Below, in pieces: positions 1 through 11,076 of a stretch of DNA of 41,033 bases. The position numbers were made by a program, and so were the translations under genes. The first letter of the stretch is position 1. Each line of letters starts with the position of its first letter. Source of the stretch: Nymphaea colorata (Eukaryota > Streptophyta > Magnoliopsida > Nymphaeales > Nymphaeaceae); NCBI RefSeq assembly GCF_008831285.2, contig NW_022204756.1, positions 1 through 41,033 of the forward strand, written 5' to 3'. The notes beneath the pieces were generated by a model. It was not told the DNA's origin, made no database searches, and saw only the letters and a program-made list of their open reading frames with translations.

Positions 1-74
1 CAACCCCAACCCCAACCCCAACCCCAACCCCAACCCCAACCCCAACCCCAACCCCAACCCCAACCCCAACCCCA
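1..74. repeat. Telomere, C4A2 repeats
   Basis: About twelve uninterrupted copies of CCCCAA begin at the first base and stop at CCCCATCATAG. The strand running into the chromosome is the C-rich strand, as expected at the left end of a chromosome, so the terminal strand is (GGGGTT)n. This repeat type is known from oligohymenophorean ciliates. Hypotrichs use C4A4 and heterotrichs differ. It marks a true macronuclear chromosome end and not an internal telomere-like tract, because nothing lies to its left and a gene ends only about 54 bases inside. Confidence 0.97.
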
Positions 75-127
75 TCATAGATAAGCCATATTTTTATTAA
101 AAAGTAAAGATGGAAAAAGGGGAGATA

Positions 128-2034
128 TCAAAGCGAGTTGAGTATTGTTGAGTGGTAGTCGGTATAGGTCTGGTAGACAGAAGTGAGAACATCAACTTGG
201 GGTGACCTGATATGCAACTTCCCTATCGAATCCACACTGAGACATAATTCCTTATCGGTTTTTCCCCATTCTTGAATTGTGTTGAAGGGTATGGTGCGCA
301 TGATTCGACCAGTAGTCTGCTCTACCATGATGAACATGCCTCGCTGCACTCCTATCCAACCCATATTCTCATCAAAATTCTCCACTCTTACCATACTCTT
401 GAAGAAATGCGTGCAGTAGCCTTTGCTCTTGGACAGGATGGCCAAAATACCCTCTCTTGCTTACATCTTGCTCAGGTGTCGCACTTTGAAGTACTACTTT
501 AGTATGTGCTTCTTGTAGTTATCTTTTTCAGTTGAATTAATTCCGGCCAATTTTCGCTTGCTGATGAGATTGCTGTACTAGAATAGATATTTGTTTTCAT
601 CGGAAAGTTAGGAGTGCATTTTGAGTGCGGCTATGGAGACTACTTCGTTGCTGGAGAGAGGATACACTCCTCTAAGGTATTGGCTTGCGCAATAATTGTA
701 CATGATGGTGCGACATCTAGCCGAGTTCTTGCTCTCCTCCATGTTTTTCAATGCAACTACACCGAATAATCCTCTAAACTTTTGATATTCTTTCCACTTA
801 TGATCCTCCTCCTAGGATTGGCAATAATGGTTGAGGTTATCAAGCAAATTGCCTCTTTCCATCAAAAAGCCATTCACTTCCAGCAAGTATTCAATCGAAC
901 TATCAAGGCAGTAAAACTATATAATTTCACTCATGAGTTCCTCGATAGTCGTATATGACTCAATGAAGAAGGCCTTCTCCCGAGGGAATCTCACTATTAG
1001 CGGAACTTTGGCAGCGTGGAAAGAGCAGTAAATCTCAAAAAGGGAAGGACTATACTATCGGTCCCTGTCAAAGTCTAAATGAAAAAAAAACTACTTTTGA
1101 TGGTGTGGTAGAAGCAGTAGTTTAGGAGCTCTTTGGGAAAGTTACTAAAGATAGTATCCTCCTCGTAAAAGTAATTAAGGAGGGGAACGTAGAGACGAGT
1201 GGGGACTTTGATGGCACAGCAGAGAGTGCACATGATTCTCATGTAAATCAACTTGCAAGAGGAAGCTTGCTTGATGACTTGCAGAAAGATCTATTCTCTG
1301 ATTGAATCGTCTCCACGCCTCGCCAGATCGATCAACTGACTGATCTAATAGAGGTAATTTCTGCTAGATTCCTGATCTCCCCCTGCCCGCAACAGATGCT
1401 CGAAGGCCTCCAGGGCGATTTAGTTAGAACTGCCTTACAAATTGGTCAAACTACGACTGATCATCGTGCGTTTATATTTCAGAGGGTCGGTGCTGTTGCC
1501 AAAGAAGCCGACCTTGCTGCGGAGGTGTTGTTTGCAGTATTGGGAGAATGTAAGTTTTCGCACGGTGTTGAGAGCCTCCTCGTGGTAGGCTGTAATTTTA
1601 CGAAGAGCGTAATCCGAGAATGGGTAATCGTCAGCTGACAGTTGGTAGGCAGATTGACGCACCATCCAACTCTCCAAAAAATCCTCCTTAACGAACAATT
1701 GAGAAGTACTGATTTCTATCTTTTTTGATCGACTTTGGCGAAGGTCTTCCCCCATGCCAAGGGAATCATAATCGAGGATTTTTACTGAAGTGTAGTTCTG
1801 CTGGAGGGGACGGAAGTCAGAGATGCTATTAAAGTTGGAGAGGGAGCATGTGGAGTCGTTATCATAGGTAGAATTGACGGATGCAAAGCCGCCCTTGCTC
1901 ATCTTTCTAATGTCCTCCCTTAGTAATTTGCGTTTGATTTGCTGGAAGGCAGCTTCCTTGTGAGTATGGTTGACTCCTTCAATCCATATTACGATCTGCG
2001 AGGCCAACGTATGAAGTGAATTGGGGACATTCAT
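128..2034 (-). CDS. MyTH4-FERM domain protein without a motor domain
   Basis: About 628 residues. After a Ser/Asn-rich N-terminus of roughly 200 residues comes a MyTH4 domain (IREEIFLQVIKQ, then a helical block), the linker REYSPSLFE, and a three-lobed FERM domain. The F2 lobe contains YCASQYLRGVYPLSSNE. The F3 lobe (GWIGVQRGMFIMVEQTTGRI, FNTIQEWGK) resembles talin F3. These modules bind microtubules or membrane and adhesion tails. One 20-nt intron, 1075-1094, has GTAG...TTTAG borders and joins YHTIK to NFDRDRE. The ATG at 2034 was chosen because AT-rich DNA lies just upstream; ATG 2079 is the alternative. A TGA at 2272-2274 and the divergent gene starting at 2154 leave no room for a myosin head. 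The stop is the TGA at 128-130, about 54 bases from the telomere. Confidence 0.8.
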
Positions 2035-2153
2035 TCGAATATAATTATAAATAGTGGATCTCCAAGGCCATTTCATCATCCAGCCAATATATGATGAGAT
2101 ATTTGAAGTAGGCCCTGCCTGATGCCAGAGTATATAATATTTAGATCCGATAA

Positions 2154-5100
2154 ATGATAATCTGCAAAAAGATTTGCGCAGTGGTATCAATACTCTTACT
2201 TGCCACCTTTGCCACAGGGGATACCTTTGGGCGAAGCGGCAAGGATAAGACCGTTGTATAGTCAAGCCATTTCACGAGCAGTAATGATGCATCAACTAAC
2301 TATACCCTCTACAATGTTGAAGTCGGCAAGCCACTCGTTTTCCTCCTTAAGCGCAAAAAGGCTCATTCAGCCATCAAGGAAAACCATCTCACAGTTTCCT
2401 TTAACTCGTAAAATCAAACCCACTCATGTAAACTGAAGACCGAGAATGGCATATGCGTCATCGAGGAAGTAGAGGAGAGCAGCATCACTCTCAATCTTTA
2501 GTGCGCTAAGACTCCCTGCGATGTTTCGTGGGTCATCTACCAACCTGAAATCAACAGAATCAACAATGGCCAGCTCAGCCAAGGACTCTTCACACTTTAA
2601 TAATCAAATGACCACATGGTCGCCTTCATCACGTGCAACGATCCATAGAATAAAAACTTTCAAGAAGATGTCTCGATGTATGCTTCGAGTCCATTCGATA
2701 GGGGAGGCTCAGGCAATAAGCTGTACTTCCTTTTTGCGAATGAAGAAAAGGGATATCTTTACATCGATATCAAGGAAGAATCACGAAAGTGTGCACACGT
2801 ATCTATCGCTAACGTGCCAAAGAGGATAGTGTATTCTGATTAGATGCTAAGGGATTACACCAACAAGCACTCATCATCAGTCATCGGCCTCAATATGCCC
2901 AAAAGCGATTTTAGACTTGACTGCATGCTGACAAAACTCGATGATTTGGCCTTTGAAACAGACACTATGGTCATCTTGAGTGGAGTGAAGGGCAATTCAA
3001 CAGAAATCTTATCATAATATTCAATCGCTCCCCTTGGGAAAGAAAAAAGCATTGAGTTTAGCATAACATTCAAGAAACCAAGTGAAGATTATGATTAGCT
3101 CGAGCTGGAAATAGTGGGAAAGGATGAAAAGATGACGATGATTAGCTTTGTCATCAATGAGGCTCTGACTCAAGAAATCGATTTATCATAAAGAACCTAC
3201 TTCAATCTCAAGAAAGGCCAGTCTATTTAGTATTAGCTGCTTCCGGATGATAAAGCTGAGGATAGTGATCAGGTCTACTTTTTACCGAATAACAAGACCC
3301 ACATCACACTAAGCAATTCAAATTGTTCTGCAAAACAAGGATGCAAGACTAAACTTACTGCAGATGGTGATGTTTCAACTTATCTCTATGTCAGTAGCAC
3401 CCCAGACGCAACCAAAAAGTCCATTTAGTATGTTCCACTCAATAAAAATTCCAAAACGAAGATAAAATAGAAAGAAAACATATACTTCAAAAAACAGGTG
3501 AAGGCTAATAAGGCATTTGAAATAGCAATCAACAGTCCAAATGTGATCGTTTATGCAGCTTCCAAAGAGAAATGTGAAACGCCAGATTCCGCATGCAACG
3601 AAAGAAGTGGAAACTACCTTCATCCATTTGCCTACACCCCCAAAAAAGATGGAGAGTTCATCATCAACGTATAAGGGTTAGAATCAGGGGAATTCATGAT
3701 CACTGTGATCGAAGAAGATGATGAGTATATTCACCTCGATGATGGAATTGCCTTCAGCTATCGAATCGAGGAAGACGAAGAAGAAATCCTCTTCAAGTAT
3801 AAGCTAAAGGAAAAGACGGATGTTTCATTTAATCTAGTTGCTCCTCTTAACCATCTTAACCTATTCGTCTACAATGGCGATGAGGAACCTGATGAGAGTA
3901 GCACCAGTCTTAGTTCTGAAGGGTATATCGCATACACCAAGGACTAAATCAAGAGTCTCAAATTCATTATCACTGTCAAGAAGACAGACCTTACTAAGAA
4001 AAAAATGACCCATTTCACTCTCCTTGCTTCATCCTCCAAGGCAGTTCTTCGACTAGAGCCTACAGTCGCCCACTATGAAACTTTACAGCCTCATGCCACT
4101 CGGGAGTATATCTTTGAGTTCGATCCGAGCGAAGACTACATCCTCAACTTCTATACTCACAACTTCAAGGACGGCAACCTGACCATAATGTTAGCCTTGT
4201 CTAACAACCGCGTTTGGGATGAGAAGAATCTTGACATGCTATGGATCGATCGTGAGTCAGACTATCTTGACTTGAAGATGGTCTCAGCTTACCTCTGCAA
4301 GAAAGAGGGACAGTAAAGCTGCTAAATCTTCCTGCTTCTCAAGAATTTTATGGAAGTTGAAGTGGATATCACCATCACTCTCATGATGCGCTATTCCATC
4401 ATCGAGCTCAAAGACGGTATTTGGCAATCTTACCTCGAGGGGACTATTGCCAGTGATGCCTTCTTCTACTTCCATCCCAAACACATTGATAAAAACATTA
4501 TCATTCTTTACACCACGATGATGGAGGATCTTAGAATTATGTACACACTATGGAAATCCGATTCTAAATCCCTCAATCCTACCGAATGGCCTTTCCCAAG
4601 GGTAGAATTAGACGAAAATAAACCTAGTCCTAGGACTGTCAACCATATAACGATCGATAAGGAGCTATTGAAAAAGCAGTGCTGGCCTAATTGCGTGGTT
4701 TTGATAACTCTATACCGAGATCCAAGTTTAAAAGCAAACCGTCTTAATAACAATGCTGATTACAAGATTATGGCGTCTAATAATCAGATATAGCTGCCCT
4801 AAAGGACAAGAATAAACTTGGCACTAACAAACAAAGAGGAAAGGTAGCTAATCATCGATCTCAAGTACGCTCTGTAAAAGGAATATATCACGATATACAC
4901 CTATCATACTCTTGGAAATTTTATAATAGTTGCTAACATAATCTCATAAAAGCAATCAAGATGCCCAGAGGAGTCATAGCAAATGGATTTTATTATCGAT
5001 CATGGCGAGACCACGATTGAAATTAGTCGTATCAAGACCAAGATAAAATAATTAGGCATGTAATAAGATGGCAATATATACCTTTGCATGCTCGCCAAGG

Positions 5101-7040
5101 GAATAGAAGATGGCAAATTTTCAATCGAATACACAACAGATAGAAAATAAGTCCAGCTTTTGCATGTCAATAGCTATCAAACAATTAAATTGTAAGCGAA
5201 TGAAACTAAGATATACCAAATGGAAGGATTTTTCAACTTCTTGCTCAAGATCATTAGGAGAAGCGGATACCCCTATTTCTTGGCTCAGAAGTGCGACCTC
5301 GACAAGATTAAGGAGTGTGAGGAGACATTCATATCGACCTTGTAAATCGGTAAGCAATTGGTAAAGAAATATGAGTAATTCTATTAGCAGCCTTGCAAGG
5401 ACTGTATGTACTACTTTAAATTCCACGCGGTTGAGCCATGCACAATAATGCTGCACCTCAACACCATCAACTCATAGACTGAGCTCAAGGAGCATGAAAT
5501 AATCACTGATTTCGTCGATCCCAGCGAGTATGCCATGTACTCTATCACGCACATCAAAAAAGAAGACCTATCGGTTAACATCCATGTCCTGGAAGGAGAT
5601 ATCGAAGTCCAGTTCACCAACAATCAACAGGTAAACCTCATCAAATCAACTTAAACTGGCAAGAAAAGCATACACTTTTTCATCCCCAAATCCTATACCT
5701 ACTCTGATAGCCAGCCGTCATCACAAAACGGAGTGGCAAGCTTTGGCTCATTTGAGTACTCAAACACCTTTGGGTCATACCATATGACGATATCGAGCAA
5801 AAGCTTCAAGGTGGGGGCCACTTTTTCAATCACTTATTCATCTGGTGAGAACCAAGTTCAGCTACAGGATGGGCTTATCACTGACATAGTCTTGTAGCCG
5901 AACGTTCCATTTAAGTTTTACTATGAAAACGAGATAAGCCAATCCCACATCTATCTATCGCTCTCTGCTAGGGAGGAAAGCATTTTAAGTGGACTCAATT
6001 TCTCATCATTCTACTTTGAGGGTGAAGGTGAAGAGGAGAATCGGGTGTAGTTTCACTTAGATATTCCGAAAATCCGCAAGAAAACTCCAAATCCCTCATA
6101 CCTTCTTTCCCTGCCTGAGAAAAACTATTTATAAATAGACCTTATAAACCCTAGTCCCAAACCCGAAGTCATCTCCATAGGTATCAACCACCAAGAGCTA
6201 ATCATCCTGCCATTCGACCATGAGTTCCCCTTTACGCTCCACGCAAAAGAATAGATTAACTTCTTAGTGGAAGTCAGTTCGCCGGGCTTCATCCATACCC
6301 AGATAAGAAAATGCGATGAGAGCGAGCCTCTCTTCTCCTACTCTTTCGAATATTAAGGCTTTGTAAAGGGAGAGTTCCAAAACGAAGTTGAACTCACCTA
6401 AGACCCTAAGTTCTAAGATTTCATCAAAGTATCCAAGGCTGGTAGTTTTTACATAAACATAAAGGCGGTTGATTAGGCTTCGACTTTGGCAATAAATCTC
6501 AAATTTTTAGATTAAAAGCCTAAAGCAAAGCTTCTCAAGGCTGGAGGAAAAGGATTGATTTAGTATGAACTTACTGACTCTAAGAAAGCAACTCTAAAGT
6601 TTTCGCAAGTTCTATGTAATAGCGGGGATTGCCTTGGCATCAGGTACTACAGCATGAGCTCAACCAAACTCGAAGATCTTTATTCTCAGTTGGTATGTCC
6701 TTCTAGTTTCTTCTCGATCGACTCCATGCAAACCTCCGAAGCAATTGCCCTAAAACCCATCCAATACAATGAATCAAACCCTATCGTTACTTTCACGCAT
6801 GAGCTGACCCACCATTCGTCATTTGTGGCAGTGAAGGCAATCACAGGCACAGGGCAAGAGATCTATTATCGACCCATCGAGATAATCACCATATGGGGTC
6901 ATCTTTCTCGAACAAGCCAAAGCTACAAGATCACCATCGGTTGCATACTGATCGTATCGATATGCGCGCTCCTATTATTCGTGCGTTACAATGCCAGGAA
7001 GGGGTACCGAAGGATATAGTAGAGCGACGGTTCCAAATGA
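2154..7040 (+). CDS. Large secreted/type I membrane protein with repeated beta-rich modules
   Basis: About 1628 residues read in one frame without any TGA, with dozens of TAA/TAG glutamates. The N-terminus is a clear signal peptide (MIICKKICAVVSILLLATFA, cleavage near residue 22). One membrane segment (ITIGCILIVSICALLLFV, about residues 1593-1610) is followed by a short basic tail, so most of the protein is extracellular or lumenal. The ectodomain is beta-rich and acidic and repeats a short signature of the type L-x-D-G followed by alternating hydrophobics (about residues 527, 753 and 1237). Several stretches such as LNLFVYNGDEEPDES resemble prepeptidase C-terminal (PPC) beta-sandwiches; that is inference. 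The C-terminus is uncertain. The open frame ends at 7038-7040. Removing a 16-nt GT-AG stretch at 7004-7019 would give the tail RATVPNDDDYAYMELFGLEQ and a stop at 7093-7095. Confidence 0.8.
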
Positions 7041-7117
7041 TGATGATTATGCTTATATGTAGTTGTTTGGACTATAGCAATTGCTTTTAGGATGAAATCT
7101 GCAGTGAATGATGGCTT

Positions 7118-7191
7118 AGAGTTATGGTGTAGTTGGTTATCACGTTTGCTTTACACGCAAAAGGTCCTGGGTTCGAACCCCAGTAGCTCTA
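7118..7191 (+). tRNA. tRNA-Val (UAC)
   Basis: A full cloverleaf is visible. The acceptor AGAGTTA pairs with TAGCTCT (one G-U). The D arm is GTG...CAC. The anticodon stem TTTGC/GCAAA encloses the loop TTTACAC, giving anticodon UAC for the valine codon GUA. The T arm is CTGGG-TTCGAAC-CCCAG. The discriminator base is A7191. There is no intron. A run of six T (7194-7199) directly downstream is a Pol III terminator. The gene starts about 22-78 bases after the preceding protein gene, depending on which stop codon that gene uses. Confidence 0.95.
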
Positions 7192-7328
7192 TATTTTTTA
7201 TATCTATCATACACCCTATTATTCAATGATACGACAAGATGGCAGGATGGAAGGGGATGATTGGGTAAGGTTTGCGATGTGAAAGTTTAGTGGATTATTT
7301 TTCTACAGAAATGATTATTATAAATTGA

Positions 7329-7948
7329 ATGGGTTGTGCTCAAGGTAAATAAAAAGGTGAGGCCTAGAATAAGAATCTGAAGGTGTTGCAGAAGCCGACG
7401 GCTGCCAAGAAGGCAGTTAAGTTGGTCCTCTGCGGTAACGCAGCAGTGGGTAAGACATCAATTACCATGCGATATAAGGAGGGTGTGTTCAAAAAGGTGC
7501 ATGAGCCCACGCTGGCCGGCGCCTACCAATAAAAGAAGATAAAGACCAAAACTGGAGAGGAAATCCAGCTCAACATTTGGGATACTGCCGGAGATGAGCG
7601 CTTCAGATCCATCATGCCTTTATACTACCGCGATGCAGAAATCGCACTCCTCGTCTTCGACCTCACCGACCCCGAAAGTTTCAAGGGCATCGACTACTGG
7701 CTCGGCGAGCTTGAGGAAAAAGTCAAGGCAGAAGGCATGCTTCTATGTAACGCTATCTTCATTTAGGCCTGATCGGTAATAAGAAAGATCTGATCGATGA
7801 CAGAAGGGTCTCCAAGGATGAAGGAGAGCTGAAGGCCGCCGAGCGGAAGAATTGCCTCTATCATGAAACATCAGCATTGACGGGAGAGGGAGTTGAAGAG
7901 CTGTTCTAGAAGGTGATTGAGTAGTATGTGAAACGGAAAAAGGTGTGA
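7329..7948 (+). CDS. Rab5-like small GTPase, N-terminally acylated (ARA6/Rab5B type)
   Basis: 199 residues after removing a 20-nt intron at 7747-7766 (GTAACG...CATTTAG), which restores MLLCLIGNKKDL. The P-loop GNAAVGKT is at residues 36-43. Switch I (EPTLAGAY) is Rab5-like. Switch II, NKxD (GNKKDL) and ETSAL are present, so it should bind guanine nucleotides. Two features are unusual. The protein starts MGCAQGKEKG, a typical N-myristoylation plus palmitoylation signal. It ends EEYVKRKKV with no C-terminal cysteine for prenylation. This is the arrangement known for plant ARA6 and apicomplexan Rab5B, which act on endosomes and the plasma membrane. Switch II reads WDTAGDERF, with Asp (GAT) where the catalytic Gln normally sits, so intrinsic GTP hydrolysis may be low. 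Confidence 0.9.
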
Positions 7949-8047
7949 TTTATGATAACTCTATGTCCAGCTCATTATTGCATTAACCCAAATAACAATC
8001 ACTGATAGGCAGCGACAATCAGCTCATGATTTCCCGTATAATTATAG

Positions 8048-9373
8048 ATGTCAAAATAAAAACCTGCAGAAGCTAAACACAATGTAGAGAAAAACTATGG
8101 CTTAGTAGCACTTGAAAATACCGTGTTTTCCTTCTTCAATGCTCCAGAAGAGAGTAAATACTGCCTCTGTGACATCTGTCTTGAGAATTATGAGATCAAG
8201 GAGAAAGGCCGTGAGTTCCTAAAACAATCAAGTTCGGTCTTTAATATCGATGGTGCCAAGATGCGCAAGTTTTATCAATTGATTTCGAGCCTGGACCAAA
8301 AGATTTACTTCAGGTTGCAGATTCCTTAGCTATGCTTCTTTGAAGGAGGATAGGGTAAAGTATTGTATAAGAGCAAAGCGAATGGCATCGCACAGGTCTC
8401 AATTACTCCTTAGTTTCGAAAGCAGATCCCAAACTTCTTTTTGGATTCACGCAAGCTTGCACAAAACACCCACCCTAACTTCAACGAAAACAAATACAAC
8501 CACATCAAATATTTCGAGTCTATCGTGCCCAGCTTCAAGCACGGACTCAGCAACGATAACCTCGACAATCGCCCTAAAAATTACACATTCCACTGTAACC
8601 AAAAGAGCGAAGAGGAAAACTAAGTCTTCAGAGTCCACCAAAATGCAGCTGCTGAGGTGGCTATCATCAAGTACAGAGACAAGGGATTGGAATTAGTTAA
8701 CGAAAAGCAACTGAGAGGCATCATGAAATCTAATGTCAAGACGCAAAACATCGAACTTATCCAAGGGTATATAAAGCCGCATGAGAAGGAGAGTGAGTTT
8801 ATCTTCAGTGAGTTTGTAGAGTACCGCAAGCCAGATAATGTTCTGATGTACAACCGCAGTCTAATCCAGATGAAGACATAAATCGGTCTTCTTTCCAAGT
8901 TCTCCAAAGAGTACATTCCACTGTAATATTTGGAGGAGTATGAACAAATGCTTAAGGAGATGCCTGAGGAGTACTGCCTATACTAGACTTACAAGATGAT
9001 CCATTACATTGAGATCAACAGGGACGTGCGCATCAAGCACTTGACAACTGTCTGGTTCAAGGACGAAGTGAGGGAGCTAGCTTTCTTCGGAGTTGCACAC
9101 TTCGACTATGAAGAGAATGAGAAGATCACCACAGATGTGGCCAACATCGTGGAGCTAAAGGACATCATGAAGACGGATCTTACTGATTTGGAGCAGGAGT
9201 TGCTGGGAGTGTGGGAGAGCATGAAGAAAAGAAAGATGAAAAATATCAGCAAGGGACTTAGCGAATAAGATGAGTCTTTCCTAAAGGAAATTGAACTGAT
9301 AAAACAGGAAAGCAAATCGAGGAGCATTGGGGATACTCTGTCTCACTACAAGAATAGCCATTCATCCAAATGA
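8048..9373 (+). CDS. Hypothetical protein, 441 aa
   Basis: One uninterrupted frame from ATG to TGA with several TAA/TAG glutamates. I do not recognise the family. The product is Lys/Glu-rich and predicted soluble, with no signal peptide or membrane segment. A small cysteine cluster near residue 40 (YCLCDICLENY) could bind a metal but lacks a second half nearby. The C-terminal 80 residues (KKRKMKNISKGLSE onward) are highly charged and probably coiled-coil. It starts 99 bases after the Rab-like gene in the same direction. Confidence 0.75.
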
Positions 9374-9609
9374 TGACTCACACTAAAAGCAAAGATGATT
9401 TATACCTTTATTCATCATATTTTATCATTCAAAAAGATGAAATATACTATCAGCTATCTTAGTCTCGGTCAAATTTTTGGTTAAATCTATTTTTATCAAT
9501 CAACCATCAACTTTGAAAACATTAATTACTCACACATATTTAGACAGCTTATATACTATGGCGCCATCGATTTATACACAACTAAATTTTCATATTTAAT
9601 TGTGCAGTC

Positions 9610-11016
9610 ATGAGCAAACCATCCCAATATTAGGAGCTTCTCGAAGATATAAAAGCTGATCCAAAAATAGCCAGATAACTTCCTCCTTAATTCTTAGAAA
9701 AACTGCTTGAGCTGTTTGATACTTTAAGCATCGAAACACGCCATAAGCTTAAGGATGCTTACACAGAAATCTAAGTTGCTATAAAATTTCTGCGTTCGGA
9801 CCTGAACAAGAAAATTCGGGAGGCTGAAAAAAAAATGATTTAAGCTTTTATTTAATCATTGGTTAGGAAGCAGGAAGAATCTGAAAAAATAAAGAAATAG
9901 CCAACCAAATTGATGGCTAAAGTGAAGCAATAGCCAGCTGGTTTGATGGCTGAAGTGAAGAAATAGACAGCTAATCTTATGGCTGGAGTGGAAAAACAGG
10001 TAGATAATTCTATTACTGAAGTGAAGAAACAGCCGACATCCTAATTTTAGGAACTTCTTTTGAAGATACGGGCCAACCCACTACTACCCAGACAGTTTTC
10101 TCTTTAATACTTGCAAGGACTGTGGACCAAATTTAATGGTTTAAGCAACTAAGAACGCCAAGAATACGATGATGCCTGCGTATAGATATAAGTTGCGATA
10201 ATCATCAGGCATGAGGAAAAGAGAAAAATACGTCGGAAGCCCCTATCGGAAATTGTTTAAGCCTTTAATGCATTATTGGCTAAGCAGTAGAAACAATCTC
10301 AATAAATAAAGAAATAACCAGCTGGTTTGATAACTGAAGTGAAGAAACAGGTAGATAATTCTATGACTGAAGTGAAGAAACAGTCTGCATCCTAATTTTA
10401 GGAACTTCTCTAGCAGATACGGGCCAACCCACTACTACCCAGACAGTTTTCTCTTTAATACTTGCAATAACTGGTGACCAAATTTATTGGTTTAAACATG
10501 TAAAAACGCCGAAAATACGATGAGGCCTGCGTATAGATACAAGTTGCGATAATCAAGAGGCGTGAGGAATAGGCAGAAAAACGTCGGAAGGCCCAATTGG
10601 AATTGGTTCAAGCCTATAATGCATTATTGGCTAGGCAGTGGAAGCCATCTGAATAAATAAAGAAATAGCCAGCCGAATCGATGACTGAAGTGAAGCAATA
10701 AAAGATATAAAAACCCAGCTCATAAGTAAACTCAAATAAAAACGTTTAATAGCCTCCATAAACGCGTAAATGGGGATTCAATAGTATTTCCAGATTTTTA
10801 TCTAAGCATTTATTTTTTATAAAAAAGCCTGATGAAAAGCAGTCAAAAAAGTAATAGTCTAAGAGTCCTGTGGAGTAGGACACTATTATCAATGATGGAT
10901 ATCAGAAGCCTTAGCGATCGCATAGTTAGCAAGGAGAGCTCGATTAAGAATAATAGCCATTTTTGCATCAACCGACAGTATACAGCTCATCCTCAATGAA
11001 GCATAAACCCAATTGA
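9610..11016 (+). CDS. Glu/Lys-rich protein with three internal repeats, 468 aa
   Basis: A single frame is open only if TAA/TAG are sense; nearly half of the glutamates here use those codons. The protein contains three copies of a helical unit of about 117 residues. The first, diverged, begins YEELLEDIKADPKIARELPP. The second and third are nearly identical and contain IRANPLLPRQFSLEYLQ and YDDACVEIEVAII. Each unit ends in short KKEPAGLM-EVKKQ mini-repeats. The tail (about the last 110 residues) is Ser/Pro-rich and disordered. There is no signal peptide or membrane segment. The function is unknown. A coiled-coil or scaffolding role is plausible but unproven. Confidence 0.75.
10030..10731 (+). 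repeat. Tandem 351-bp coding repeat (two near-identical copies)
   Basis: The stretch from 10030 recurs with an offset of 351 bases, starting at 10381. For example the run ATACGGGCCAACCCACTACT appears in both, about 350 bases apart, followed by long matching blocks. The period is a multiple of three, so the repeat adds 117 residues without disturbing the frame. A more diverged copy lies upstream, starting near 9620. High identity between the last two units points to a recent unequal exchange or duplication. Confidence 0.85.
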
Positions 11017-11076
11017 TTTGAGAAAGTAGATTTTTGTTTTCATTGCAAGTCCAATAATTTTATTTAAACTGCAGCC

